A stretch of DNA of 34,085 bases from Pirellulales bacterium (lineage in GTDB: Bacteria; Planctomycetota; Planctomycetia; Pirellulales; JANQPP01), in contig JANQPP010000100.1 in assembly GCA_028289405.1 (NCBI GenBank), positions 1 through 34,085 of the forward strand, given 5' to 3'. A program made the position numbers and the translations under genes. The stretch's first letter is position 1. Each line of letters opens with the position of its first letter. The notes under the pieces were generated by a model. That model worked only from the letters and a program-made list of their open reading frames with translations, did not search any database and was not told the origin of the DNA. Positions 27,238-34,085 of this stretch are shown here, piece after piece.

Positions 27238-27971
27238 TGCGCGGGTCCAGAGACCGCCAGAATCATCGGTCCGAGCGTGGGGTTGATACCGCCAGCGATT
27301 GTTCGAGGCAAGATCAGTTCAATTCGTCACGCGACCGACGTTGTTAAAATGCCGACGAACACGGAGCTTAGGTAAAAAACCGTGCCACGAGCTGGTTCGT
27401 CATGGGTGGATCCATCTTCAGGAGTGAACACACTCAACGCAGGCAATCCTTCGGCGGCAGGCCGTTCGGTAACACCTGAAACTCTCGCATCCTTGGCCTC
27501 TCCATTCTTCCAATGCAACGGCCATCGCTATGTCGTCGGTCAAGATGCGACGCGGAATACCGAATCGGTTCCTCTGGGTACGCAAACCATGGACTTACAT
27601 CCCAAGAAAAGCGGCTGCAGGAGACCTTCAACGGCGGCTCTTTACCGGCTCGAATGTAATCCGTATTCTTGAGCCATTGAGGTTCGACGATGAAAACTCC
27701 CTGGCCTACCAAGTCAGGCTGCGAGTCGTTGGCAAACATCGCAAAGTGTCACGATACTGAAAATTCGTCGATTGATTGTGAAACAAGAAACCGAGTTGGC
27801 TTCGGCATCGAATCGATCATCGGCGGGTTGCTCGCGAGACGTAGCGGTGGAAAAAAGCTGAATTGGTGTCGCAATTTCCATTACCTGAGTGCGCCAAAGC
27901 GTGTCATTTAATTCAGGCTGAGATTTCGGAGCGGAAGAGCTGGCGAAGAGACGGGGGACAGATCATCACCA
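27238..27971. other. gap without an intact gene, 734 bp
   Basis: No reading frame here has convincing protein character or a clear ribosome binding site. A minus-strand stretch near 27395-27494 may be a transposase fragment, annotated separately. The region joins the MBOAT gene to the tRNA gene, and the rest is featureless by eye. Confidence 0.6.
27395..27494 (-). pseudogene. possible decayed ISAs1-family transposase fragment
   Basis: On the minus strand the frame reads MREFQVLPNGLPPKDCLR, a stop, then VCSLLKMDPP. This resembles the ISAs1 family segment of the form LPNGIPSxDxxRRVLxxLxP that follows the N-terminal part of that transposase (from memory of the family). The match is short, carries an internal stop, and its surroundings are not similar in any one frame, so it would be a small frameshifted relic. 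Confidence 0.25.
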
Positions 27972-28044
<73 letters not shown>

Positions 28045-28120
28045 CTCTTCTCAAGTATTTTCAAGCAAGGCACTTACGAAATTGAAAAACGACCGAAAAA
28101 GCATTCGCGTCTGCTGAATT

Positions 28121-28141
28121 TGTAGCCTAAATGTAGCCTAA
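28121..28141. repeat. tandem TGTAGCCTAA pair near the integrase stop codon
   Basis: TGTAGCCTAA occurs twice with an 11-bp period (28121-28130 and 28132-28141), between the tRNA and the integrase gene. It differs from the tRNA 3' terminus TGCAGCCTCA (28035-28044) at 2 of 10 positions. It could be an arm-binding site of the integrase or a degenerate attachment-site copy. Confidence 0.5.
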
Positions 28142-28142
28142 C

Positions 28143-29249
28143 TCAGCCAAACAGTTCGTCGAGTTCATCGGCAGCGGCTTGCTGCATGGACGGCAGGACG
28201 TGGGCATAGGTGTGCAGCGTGATGGTGATGGAGGCGTGGCCGAGCCGCTCGGAAACGACTTTCGCATTCACGCCCCGCAGCAAAAGAAGCGTCGCGCAAG
28301 TGTGCCGGAGATCGTGGAAACGGATCACCGGGACCTCGGCCCTGTGCAGCACGGGCACGAAGGAACGGCGATGCACGTTGCTCTTCCTCAAGTAGCCGCC
28401 GGCGCCATCGCAGAAAACGGGGCCACCGGCATGCCCTTCCGCCAGCATTTGCTTTCGGTGGTCGTGCAGTGCGTCCACGGCGAACCGAGGTAACGATACC
28501 GTTCTCCGCGCCTGCGGCGTCTTCGGCGGCTTGATCGTCAGCCGGCCTTTAATCTCTTCGAGGCTCTTCGTCACGGCCACCGTGCCCGCCTCAAAATCTA
28601 TATCCGCCCACTGCAGGGCAAATAGCTCCCCCTGCCGCAATCCGGATGCCAGGGCGAGCACGTAAAGCGCGGATAGCCGATCACCTTTCGCCGCATCCAG
28701 GAACTGGCTTGCTTCGGCCTGCGTCCACACCTGCAACTGCTTCTTGGCCACTCGGGGCTTGCGGATATCGCGGACCGGGTTGGTTGGGATCAGCCGAAGC
28801 CGTACTGCCTCTCGGCACGCGGTTCCAAGGGTGCGACATGCTTTTTCCTGGTTGCTTTCGGAAACGTCATCTCGTGCAAGATCCTGGATCATCTGTTCGA
28901 CGTGAGCGGGCGATAACTTCGAAAGCCGAAGGTGCCCTATGTGCGGTACGACGTGCAGCCTCACGATTTGCTCATAACGAAGATGAGTGGTTGCGCCACG
29001 TGATCGCTGAATCCGCGACAGCCAGAGCGTCATGTATTCCCGAACCGACGTCCGTGACGCATCGTCCGGAATCCCCCGCGTGCTGATTTCGCGGAGTTTC
29101 TCCATGGCTTCCCTTTTGGTGGCGCCGTACACGGTCTGCCGGCGGCGTTTGCCGCTTGCGCTGTAGCCCGCGTTCACGCTCGCCACCCAGCGGCCATCGG
29201 CACGTTGGAAGACGCTGCCCTCTCCACGCCCTCTGCGACTTCTCGCCAT
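28143..29249 (-). CDS. tyrosine-recombinase integrase
   Basis: 368-aa phage-type integrase. An N-terminal DNA-binding region (1-60, 'GEGSVFQRADGRWVASVNAG') resembles the AP2-like arm-binding domain. A SAM-like core-binding domain covers about 70-160. The catalytic domain has Arg205 (SGLRQGE), H312-x-x-R315 (HDLRHT), His338 (LGHAS) and the nucleophile Tyr348 (HTYAHVLP), so it is complete and probably active. It ends 98 bp from tRNA-Lys and reads toward it, the arrangement of elements that integrate at tRNA 3' ends. Its ATG shares the last base of the stop codon (TAATG) of the upstream zinc-finger gene, so translation of the two is probably coupled. Confidence 0.94.
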   Translation of the reverse strand: MARSRRGRGEGSVFQRADGRWVASVNAGYSASGKRRRQTVYGATKREAMEKLREISTRGIPDDASRTSVREYMTLWLSRIQRSRGATTHLRYEQIVRLHVVPHIGHLRLSKLSPAHVEQMIQDLARDDVSESNQEKACRTLGTACREAVRLRLIPTNPVRDIRKPRVAKKQLQVWTQAEASQFLDAAKGDRLSALYVLALASGLRQGELFALQWADIDFEAGTVAVTKSLEEIKGRLTIKPPKTPQARRTVSLPRFAVDALHDHRKQMLAEGHAGGPVFCDGAGGYLRKSNVHRRSFVPVLHRAEVPVIRFHDLRHTCATLLLLRGVNAKVVSERLGHASITITLHTYAHVLPSMQQAAADELDELFG

Positions 29250-30145
29250 TACGCACCGCCTTTCTTGACGTCTTTGACCCAGCCCTTGACGGTTGCCAAA
29301 TCCGACTCCACTTTTCGGGCGATTTCGTTCAGAGACGCTCCCTTGCTGCGAAGAACCCTAGCTTGTCGCTTGCGCCGTCGATAGCTGCTAGCTCGGCATG
29401 CGTCACTGCAAAATTTCTTGTCGGACCTAGCATTGCCTGAGGATCTCGGGATGAATCGAAAGCAGTTCTCGCAGTGATCGAACTCTTTGTTTCGGCGAAT
29501 GGCTATCCACGCTTGAAGCCAGAGACCTGCCAAAAGATCCTCCGGTTTCAGTGACGGCACAAAGCCGCGCTTCGGTGAATATTTAGAAGTAACGCCCAAG
29601 CGACCGTCCAGCATCTTTTCCACCGTTTTCACAGTCCAATAAGGCGCGGCCTCCAACACTTCTTTGGTACCAAACGCGAATGGATCCAAATTGGGATTGC
29701 TGGAAAAAAGGGTGATGGCCTGATCACTTTTTTTCCAATCCCTAAAAAGCTGGACAATGGAAGAGCCGTCACCGGCTTCCCAGAGCTGATGATATCGCAC
29801 CAAAAATGCCATTTGCCCCGTTTGGGCCTTCCAATGCCCGAGCGACTCGCCGTGCCGCTCCAAACTGAGCAAGGGGCCGTTCTCATTGGCGAATTGAAGG
29901 TAATCCTCGGGGGCTTCTAGCTGGGCGAATTGTCGAAAAAGACCTGGACACTCCTTGAGCGGCTCCTTTATCTCAAATTCGTCTTTTTTGACGGCCTGGA
30001 TAAGCCTGGTGGTGGGGTCGCCTGGATCGTGATGCGCCATCCATACATTCAGCATCCGGATGTCACTCTTTAGGACTCGTCCCTTTTCTAACCGAAAACC
30101 GCTCTTCGGGACTGGCACCTTTAGGTCAATTGAAAGCTGGTCCAT
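29249..30145 (-). CDS. zinc-finger/HTH protein of the integrative element
   Basis: 298-aa protein of unknown family. A central alpha-helical part (about 80-220) lacks recognised motifs. Near the C-terminus a C2-C2 zinc finger (C225xxC228, C246xxxC250; 'FCSDACRASSYRRRKRQ') resembles CGNR-type and related treble-clef DNA-binding fingers. A helix-turn-helix-like end follows, 'GASLNEIARKVESDLATVKG' (about 269-288). This suggests a DNA-binding regulator or recombination accessory protein of the element. A strong SD (GGGGAG) precedes the ATG. It is divergent from the excisionase-like gene across an operator-rich 134-bp gap and overlaps the integrase start by 1 nt. Base composition is more AT-rich than the chromosomal genes to the left. 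Confidence 0.7.
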   Translation of the reverse strand: MDQLSIDLKVPVPKSGFRLEKGRVLKSDIRMLNVWMAHHDPGDPTTRLIQAVKKDEFEIKEPLKECPGLFRQFAQLEAPEDYLQFANENGPLLSLERHGESLGHWKAQTGQMAFLVRYHQLWEAGDGSSIVQLFRDWKKSDQAITLFSSNPNLDPFAFGTKEVLEAAPYWTVKTVEKMLDGRLGVTSKYSPKRGFVPSLKPEDLLAGLWLQAWIAIRRNKEFDHCENCFRFIPRSSGNARSDKKFCSDACRASSYRRRKRQARVLRSKGASLNEIARKVESDLATVKGWVKDVKKGGA

Positions 30146-30156
30146 TAAATCTCCCC

Positions 30157-30262
30157 GTCACAAATATCGTCACGGCTAATGATTTGACACCCGTGATGTA
30201 GTTTAGTAGGAATTGCTTTAGTGTGCAAGCGTCACATGTGAATCGTGGCGACAAATTGTGAC
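30157..30262. promoter_or_regulatory. divergent control region with repeated GTCACA/TGTGAC half-sites
   Basis: Between the two divergent element genes, GTCACA or its complement occurs at 30157-30162, 30231-30236 and 30257-30262 (as TGTGAC). A GTCAC is at 30169-30173, and a perfect palindrome TCACATGTGA lies at 30232-30241. A TTGACA (30184-30189) with 17-bp spacing to TAGGAA (30207-30212) could be a rightward promoter. This is the layout expected of a phage-type operator controlling both directions; the binding protein is probably one of the flanking HTH proteins (inference). Confidence 0.45.
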
Positions 30263-30279
30263 CCATGGAGAGCTATGAC

Positions 30280-30495
30280 ATGAGTAAGGCAGCGGAAACT
30301 GCGAATGGCCTGTTGTCGGTGGGGGAAGTGGCGGACTTTTTGAAAGTTAGCCGAGCATCGATCTATCGGTGGATGGAATGCGGGGACCTGCCCTATGCCC
30401 AAATCGGCGGGTGCCGCCGTGTCCCCAAGAGTGCCGTCGAGACTTTCGTGAACGAACGAATGCGTGGAGAAGGTTGCGTCCGCGTTGGAGGGTAA
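30280..30495 (+). CDS. excisionase/AlpA-type helix-turn-helix protein
   Basis: 71-aa MerR-like winged-helix DNA-binding protein of the 'excisionase family' class: 'LLSVGEVADFLKVSRASIYR' (11-30), then WMECGDLPYAQIGGCRR, with the wing ending in 'VPKSAVETFV'. Such proteins act as recombination directionality factors or as regulators of integrase and replication genes in phages and satellites. The ATG at 30280 has GGAGAG about 8 nt upstream; ATG at 30265 would add five residues and overlaps that SD. It is the first gene of the rightward operon. Whether it excises the element or regulates it cannot be told from sequence. Confidence 0.82.
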   Translation: MSKAAETANGLLSVGEVADFLKVSRASIYRWMECGDLPYAQIGGCRRVPKSAVETFVNERMRGEGCVRVGG

Positions 30496-30555
30496 CCGTC
30501 CGCATTCGAATCGGAGGACGTGGGGCGAGAGTCCCAGGTATAGAGGTGCCGGGAA

Positions 30556-30574
30556 CCCGAGTGAGCCGCTCGGG
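30556..30574 (+). other. small stem-loop in the leader before the 45-aa ORF
   Basis: CCCGAG and CTCGGG pair around a 7-nt loop within the 115-nt GC-rich stretch after the excisionase-like gene. No T-tract follows, so it is not an intrinsic terminator. It could influence translation of the small ORF 37 nt downstream. Confidence 0.25.
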
Positions 30575-30610
30575 CCCGGTGCGGATCTGGCAGAACAGTA
30601 GGAGTCCAGC

Positions 30611-30748
30611 ATGCCCGGGAAGGCAGGCACACCCCGTCCTCGGAATGTAAGGGCGGCTGTCCATCACATCTACATCCGTCGATCGTGGAGCGACGACGCC
30701 GTGGTGATGCTTTATACGGCGACGCGGGAGGCGGGACGACATGCATGA
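30611..30748 (+). CDS. possible 45-aa protein coupled to the primase-like gene
   Basis: A short frame with a strong SD (TAGGAG, 6 nt before ATG) that ends 8 bp inside the next gene (ATGCATGA overlap). The product is basic and contains 'HHIYIRRSWSDDAVVMLYTA'. No family is recognised. The overlap would allow translational coupling with the primase-like protein, which also has its own SD (GGGAGG). It may be a real small protein, or only a leader frame. Confidence 0.4.
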   Translation: MPGKAGTPRPRNVRAAVHHIYIRRSWSDDAVVMLYTATREAGRHA

Positions 30749-33170
30749 CGCACCATCCACGCCAGTACAACGCATTCTCGACGCCATCCCAGGGGAGAAG
30801 AAACGATCGGGGCGGGGCTGGATTTGCTTGTGCCCGGCTCACGACGACCACAACCCCTCGCTTTCCGTGACTGAGCGGAATGACGGTGCTGCCAAACTCA
30901 AATGCTTCAAGGGCTGCCCTGACACGGAAATCCTCGCGGCCATCGGGATGGAAGTGAAAGAGCTGTTGCATACAGGCGAAAGCTTCGCGCCGCGCAGCAA
31001 GCCGAAACAACGCCGAGCGAACGCATCCAATCTTGGTCCAATTGTAAAGTCGTACGATTGGACCGACGAGGGCGGTGGATTGCTGTATCAGAATTGTCGG
31101 CATGAGCCGCCCGGCTATGACAAGACGTTTCGCCAGCGAAGGCCGGGAAGCAAGCCAGATACCTGGATTTGGAACCTCAAAGACGTTCGTCGTGTGCCGT
31201 ATAGACTTCACCGGCTAGTGGGAGACCGCGACGGCGACGTTCTTTGGTGTGAAGGCGAAAAAGACGTTCACACCGTCGAAGATCATGGATTCCTTGGGTC
31301 CACGTCTGGCAGTGCAAGTAGCTGGAAACCCGAGATTGCACCGTACCTCAAAGGCCGCGTGGTGCATATCGTCTGCGACGAAGATCCGCCCGGAATTGCT
31401 TATGCGGAAACCGTCGCCAAAAGCCTCTACGGCTTCGCGAAGGCGGTCAAGATTGTCAGGCTTCCCGGGCTGGAATTTCGCGAGGAACACGGCGATGACG
31501 TCTCAGATTGGTTCGCCAAGGGACACACTCGCGAGGATTTGCTTGACCTGATTTCCAGTACCCCGGAGTGGCAACCGTCGGAAGCCGATCCCCCGCAGCC
31601 GGAGTCGTGGCCGGAGATCGAATCGCTAGAAGTGCCGAACCTTCCCGAATTCCCCGCGCACGTACTGCCTCCCGCGCTGCGGTCGTGGGTGATGGCAGAA
31701 TCGCGGGCGACGCAAACGCCGTTGGATTTGCCCGGCCTGGTATCCCTCGCCGCGTGCTCATCGCTCATCGCGCGGAAAGTGGAAGTGTCGCCGCGAGACG
31801 GCTGGCGGGAGCCGACCAATATCTTCACGGTGGTCTTACTGCCACCCGGAAACCGCAAATCCCCTGTCTTCAGCGACGCCCTCAAGCCGCTGAGGGAATT
31901 GGAGGCGGAACTTATCGAGGCCGCTCGCCCGACCGTTGTTCGTGAACAGTCCGAGCGTCGGCAACTAGAAGCCCGCCTGAAAAAACTGGAGCGGGTGGCG
32001 GCGGAGAAGGATGACGAGCACGCCCGCCACGAGGCCGGGAACGTCGCGGAACAGCTAGCGAACATGCCTGAGGCCGTGTTACCGAGGCTGCTTGTCGACG
32101 ACGCCACGTCCGAAAAACTCGGCATGCTGCTGGCGGAACAAGGGGGCCGGATTGCGAGCATGTCCCCGGAAGGTGGTGTGTTCGATTTGATGGCGGGCTT
32201 GTACTCTCGCAACAGCACGCCGCAATTCACGGTGCATCTGCTGGCCCACGCGGCGGACGATATTCTCACGGATCGAGTGTCACGGCAATCGGTGCGGGTG
32301 GAACGTCCCGCGCTGACCTGTGCCTACACGGTCCAGCCGCAAGTGATCCTTGGACTAGCGAAAAACCCGGCGTTTCGCGGTCGCGGGCTGCTGGGTCGAT
32401 TCCTGTTCTCTTCACCGAAAAGTCGCATCGGTTCGCGGGAGGTGGCACCGAATCCGGTCCCTGAGTCCGTATCGCTCGGCTACCGCCATGTCGTTCGCCA
32501 ACTGGGAAGAATCGAGGGCGAGCACGTACTCCACCTGTCGATGGATGCCGCGCGGGCGTTCCTGGAGTGGGAAACGGAAATTGAGGCCATGCTGGCCGAG
32601 GGCGGCCCCATGGAGGGGATTCGCGACTGGGGCGGCAAGCTGGCGGGCGCCACGCTCAGGATAGCCGCTGTGCTGCATTGCGCGGAACGGGGCGCGGCAG
32701 GGGACATTCAAGCCGGCACGGTGAACGCTGCCGTGGAAATCGCCCGGTACCTCATCCCTCACGCGGAAGCGGTGCTGGAGACGATGGAGGCCCGGGAAGA
32801 CACCAAAGACGATGACGCCCGCTATGTGCTGCGGTGGATCAAGCGGCAGGAAATCAGCCGTTTCACGCGCCGGATGGCCCATCAAGGAGGGCGACGGCGA
32901 TTTCATGTGGTGGATGATATCGACCCCGCCTTAAGAGAACTGACTGCCCGGGGATACATCCGCAAAGTCTCACAACAGGCAGCCGGTCCAGGACGCCCAC
33001 CGTCCCCCGAGTACGAAGTCAACCCGGCAGTTATTGAAAATGAAACTGCACGGAACTGTACTCACAATACTCAAAACTCGCGCGGAAACGGCCACGCAAG
33101 CAATTCTGAGGATTGTGAGTACATGTCCAAGCAATTTCAAAACTCAAATCGTGTGCGGGTGGTCATATGA
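30741..33170 (+). CDS. CHC2-Toprim-DUF3987 primase/helicase-like protein
   Basis: 809-aa replication-type protein of mobile elements. The N-terminal DnaG-like zinc finger has C29/C31, H34, C55 and C59 ('ICLCPAHDDHNPSLSV', 'KCFKGC'). A Toprim domain follows with the Glu of 'VLWCEGEKD' (E171/E173) and the acidic 'CDEDPPG' (D213, D215), both needed for metal-dependent primase or nuclease chemistry. The DUF3987 ATPase-like region (about 300-690) has a P-loop variant PPGNRKSP (368-375) with Arg where classical Walker A has Gly, a form I recall in this family. A long charged coiled stretch (about 390-440) interrupts it. The C-terminal ~90 residues resemble a winged helix ('ELTARGYIRKVSQQAAGPGR'). 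GGGAGG lies 9 nt upstream of the ATG. It probably primes and unwinds element DNA. It overlaps the downstream gene by 4 nt (ATGA). Confidence 0.85.
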   Translation: MHDAPSTPVQRILDAIPGEKKRSGRGWICLCPAHDDHNPSLSVTERNDGAAKLKCFKGCPDTEILAAIGMEVKELLHTGESFAPRSKPKQRRANASNLGPIVKSYDWTDEGGGLLYQNCRHEPPGYDKTFRQRRPGSKPDTWIWNLKDVRRVPYRLHRLVGDRDGDVLWCEGEKDVHTVEDHGFLGSTSGSASSWKPEIAPYLKGRVVHIVCDEDPPGIAYAETVAKSLYGFAKAVKIVRLPGLEFREEHGDDVSDWFAKGHTREDLLDLISSTPEWQPSEADPPQPESWPEIESLEVPNLPEFPAHVLPPALRSWVMAESRATQTPLDLPGLVSLAACSSLIARKVEVSPRDGWREPTNIFTVVLLPPGNRKSPVFSDALKPLRELEAELIEAARPTVVREQSERRQLEARLKKLERVAAEKDDEHARHEAGNVAEQLANMPEAVLPRLLVDDATSEKLGMLLAEQGGRIASMSPEGGVFDLMAGLYSRNSTPQFTVHLLAHAADDILTDRVSRQSVRVERPALTCAYTVQPQVILGLAKNPAFRGRGLLGRFLFSSPKSRIGSREVAPNPVPESVSLGYRHVVRQLGRIEGEHVLHLSMDAARAFLEWETEIEAMLAEGGPMEGIRDWGGKLAGATLRIAAVLHCAERGAAGDIQAGTVNAAVEIARYLIPHAEAVLETMEAREDTKDDDARYVLRWIKRQEISRFTRRMAHQGGRRRFHVVDDIDPALRELTARGYIRKVSQQAAGPGRPPSPEYEVNPAVIENETARNCTHNTQNSRGNGHASNSEDCEYMSKQFQNSNRVRVVI

Positions 33171-33640
33171 GCGACGTGGGGCAACTACTTGAAGACTGTG
33201 AAGCCAGGGGTATTGGGCTAAGTCTCGCTAGTGATGGCGGATTGGCAGTGGATGCGCCGGAGGGGTCGCTCACGGATGATATGGTGGACCGCCTGAAGGC
33301 GTGCAAGCCGCAGTTATTGGAATCGCTGGCGCCCGTGGCAGATGAAACCGCCGATCCGTTCTCGGATTGGATCGAATGGTCCGAGGACGGGAAGACCATC
33401 CTGGCCCACCCCGACTTCCTGGACGACCGTCCCGCTGACTTTGGCCGTCCGGGTCCACTCCCGGCGGAGAAGATATCGCCACCGGCACCGGACGACGCCC
33501 CGCGCTGCGATCGGTGCGGCTCGGTTCGTTTTCGCGACGTCGAGATTCACGGCGGCCAGAGCGTGCGGCGGGACTGTGCGAAGTGCGGAACGTTCATTGC
33601 ATTTCCCGTTTGGTACGGGGCTACCGCCGAAAGCGCTTAG
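33167..33640 (+). CDS. TubC_N-docking-like domain plus zinc ribbon protein
   Basis: 157-aa protein of unknown function. Residues 1-56 resemble the TubC N-terminal docking domain known from the ends of NRPS/PKS proteins and also found on mobile-element proteins: 'LLEDCEARGIGLSLASDGGL', then 'VDAPEGSLTDDMVDRLKACK'. An acidic linker follows, then a zinc ribbon (about 109-140) with CDRC and CAKC pairs ('RDCAKCGTFIAF'). It starts with ATGA overlap at the 3' end of the primase-like gene, so it is translationally coupled to it and may be a replication partner. No biosynthetic enzyme is nearby, so a docking role within the replication complex is the likeliest reading (inference). Confidence 0.75.
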   Translation: MSDVGQLLEDCEARGIGLSLASDGGLAVDAPEGSLTDDMVDRLKACKPQLLESLAPVADETADPFSDWIEWSEDGKTILAHPDFLDDRPADFGRPGPLPAEKISPPAPDDAPRCDRCGSVRFRDVEIHGGQSVRRDCAKCGTFIAFPVWYGATAESA

Positions 33641-33671
33641 TTTTGAGTTTCCAATGCAAAGGAGAATATCA

Positions 33672-33989
33672 ATGACTTCCAAGTACCAACTCTTTCGTTC
33701 GCTAAGCCCGGAACAGTATCAACTCCTCAAAGCCGATATCAAGCGGCGCCGGATTCGTGAGGCACAAGCGTACGCTCGCATGCCAGGGTGGCTTCAACAA
33801 TCCGTCGATTCTAATCGTGTAACCGTCAAGGAAGCCGTTAACGAGCAGCTTAACAATTCGGACAACTATTTTTCATGGATAGCCCGAAACATGAACGCGG
33901 ACGAGCGCGTCGAACTCATGAAGCGAATCTACGAAAAGGCGAGCGATGGAGAGAAGGCAGAATTTCGCGACTTTGTCCGCTCGCAACTA
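33672..33989 (+). pseudogene. element ORF apparently interrupted by an IS630-type insertion
   Basis: A frame with a strong SD (AAAGGAG, 7 nt before ATG) encodes 106 residues up to the proposed insertion point; the reading frame then runs on into the IS to the window edge. It opens 'YQLFRSLSPEQYQLLKADIK', similar to the first helices of ParB-like nuclease-domain proteins ('LSPEEYxxLKADI'), but then departs, with 'ARMPGWLQQSVDSNRVTVKE' lacking the ParB 'DGHHR'-type motif. The family is therefore uncertain. The original C-terminus may lie on the far side of the IS, outside the window. Confidence 0.5.
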
Positions 33990-34085
33990 GTGGTCTGTCA
34001 GGTCTTAATCTTCGGGTACAGTCGTTTGAGTTTTATGCGTGTATCGGCGGTGGTGAATTGCCAGTCGACGCCAATTTGTTCTTTG
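33990..34085 (-). mobile_element. right-edge IS630-family insertion, partial
   Basis: Minus-strand C-terminal residues KEQIGVDWQFTTADTRIKLK then RLYPKIKT and a stop (33998-34000) are typical of the end of IS630-family DDE transposases (...WQFTTxDARIKLKRLYP...). The outer end would begin GTGGTCTGTC just right of a TA dinucleotide at 33988-33989, the expected target of this family. The rest, including the other end, is outside the window. Confidence 0.75.
33998..34085 (-). CDS. IS630-family transposase, C-terminal fragment
   Basis: The last 28 codons of a DDE transposase entering from the right edge; stop TGA at 33998-34000. The segment WQFTTADTRIKLKRLYP is characteristic of many IS630-family transposases and carries no catalytic residue itself. 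Whether the full transposase is intact cannot be seen. Confidence 0.75.
   Translation of the reverse strand, partial: KEQIGVDWQFTTADTRIKLKRLYPKIKT

Noticed and set aside
27434..27739. A 101-codon minus-strand frame in the gap before tRNA-Lys as an intact gene.
   Set aside because: Its product changes character in mid-frame and only ~15 residues resemble a transposase, so it was kept as a low-confidence relic only.
30369..30650. A 93-codon plus-strand frame overlapping the excisionase-like gene.
   Set aside because: Mostly inside the excisionase-like gene in another frame, with Arg/Pro-rich shadow composition and no SD. The 45-aa frame at 30611 has better signals.
30393..31211. A 272-codon minus-strand frame across the leader and primase start.
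   Set aside because: Antisense to two supported genes and lacking motifs or SD.
28045..34085. CRISPR array or a second tRNA 3'-end copy inside the element.
   Set aside because: No regularly spaced repeats and no further copy of the tRNA terminus were found by eye.

Overview
The window looks like a chromosomal segment of a planctomycete, probably of the Pirellulales (inference). The evidence is a DUF1501 protein next to a PSD1-type protein (planctomycete cytochrome C plus DUF1549/DUF1553), a short protein with the planctomycete-style 'SLRGLLLLT...GWW' anchor and leucine-rich repeats, two exported PQQ-type propellers, GC-rich DNA and tolerance of GTG/TTG starts. No 16S rRNA is present, so the taxonomy rests on gene content only.

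Positions 1-27237 are chromosomal core. In order they hold: nucleotide-sugar genes (UDP-glucose 6-dehydrogenase, cut by the window edge, and GDP-mannose 4,6-dehydratase); gyrA; an LRR protein; yidC-mnmE as a pair; a metallophosphoesterase divergent from tsaB; a minus-strand run of two exported propeller proteins followed by a MoaD/ThiS-like sulfur carrier and a divergent E1-like (ThiF/MoeB) enzyme; the PSD1/DUF1501 pair; a ROK sugar kinase followed by lepA; and an MBOAT acyltransferase with an SGNH-hydrolase-like partner that probably O-acetylates an exported polysaccharide.

Positions 27238-27971 have no intact gene but may hold a decayed ISAs1-type transposase fragment. At 27972 a tRNA-Lys(TTT) gene marks a junction. 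Immediately after it lies an integrative element: a tyrosine integrase pointing at the tRNA, a zinc-finger/HTH protein overlapping it by 1 nt, a divergent control region with repeated GTCACA/TGTGAC half-sites, an excisionase-like HTH protein, a possible 45-aa protein translationally coupled to a CHC2-Toprim-DUF3987 primase/helicase-like protein, a TubC_N-docking/zinc-ribbon protein, and an ORF apparently broken by an IS630-family insertion whose transposase C-terminus runs off the right edge. This layout (int, divergent regulators, xis, primase) resembles phage satellites and small integrative elements. It is the best candidate for an undescribed system here, but its cargo and right end lie outside the window.

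Other points of interest in the core are a GyrA whose two main quinolone-contact positions are Ala and Pro, a PDZ domain inside the periplasmic part of YidC, a secreted protein joining a methyltransferase-like Rossmann domain to a PQQ propeller, and an E1-like enzyme lacking conserved nucleotide-binding residues.
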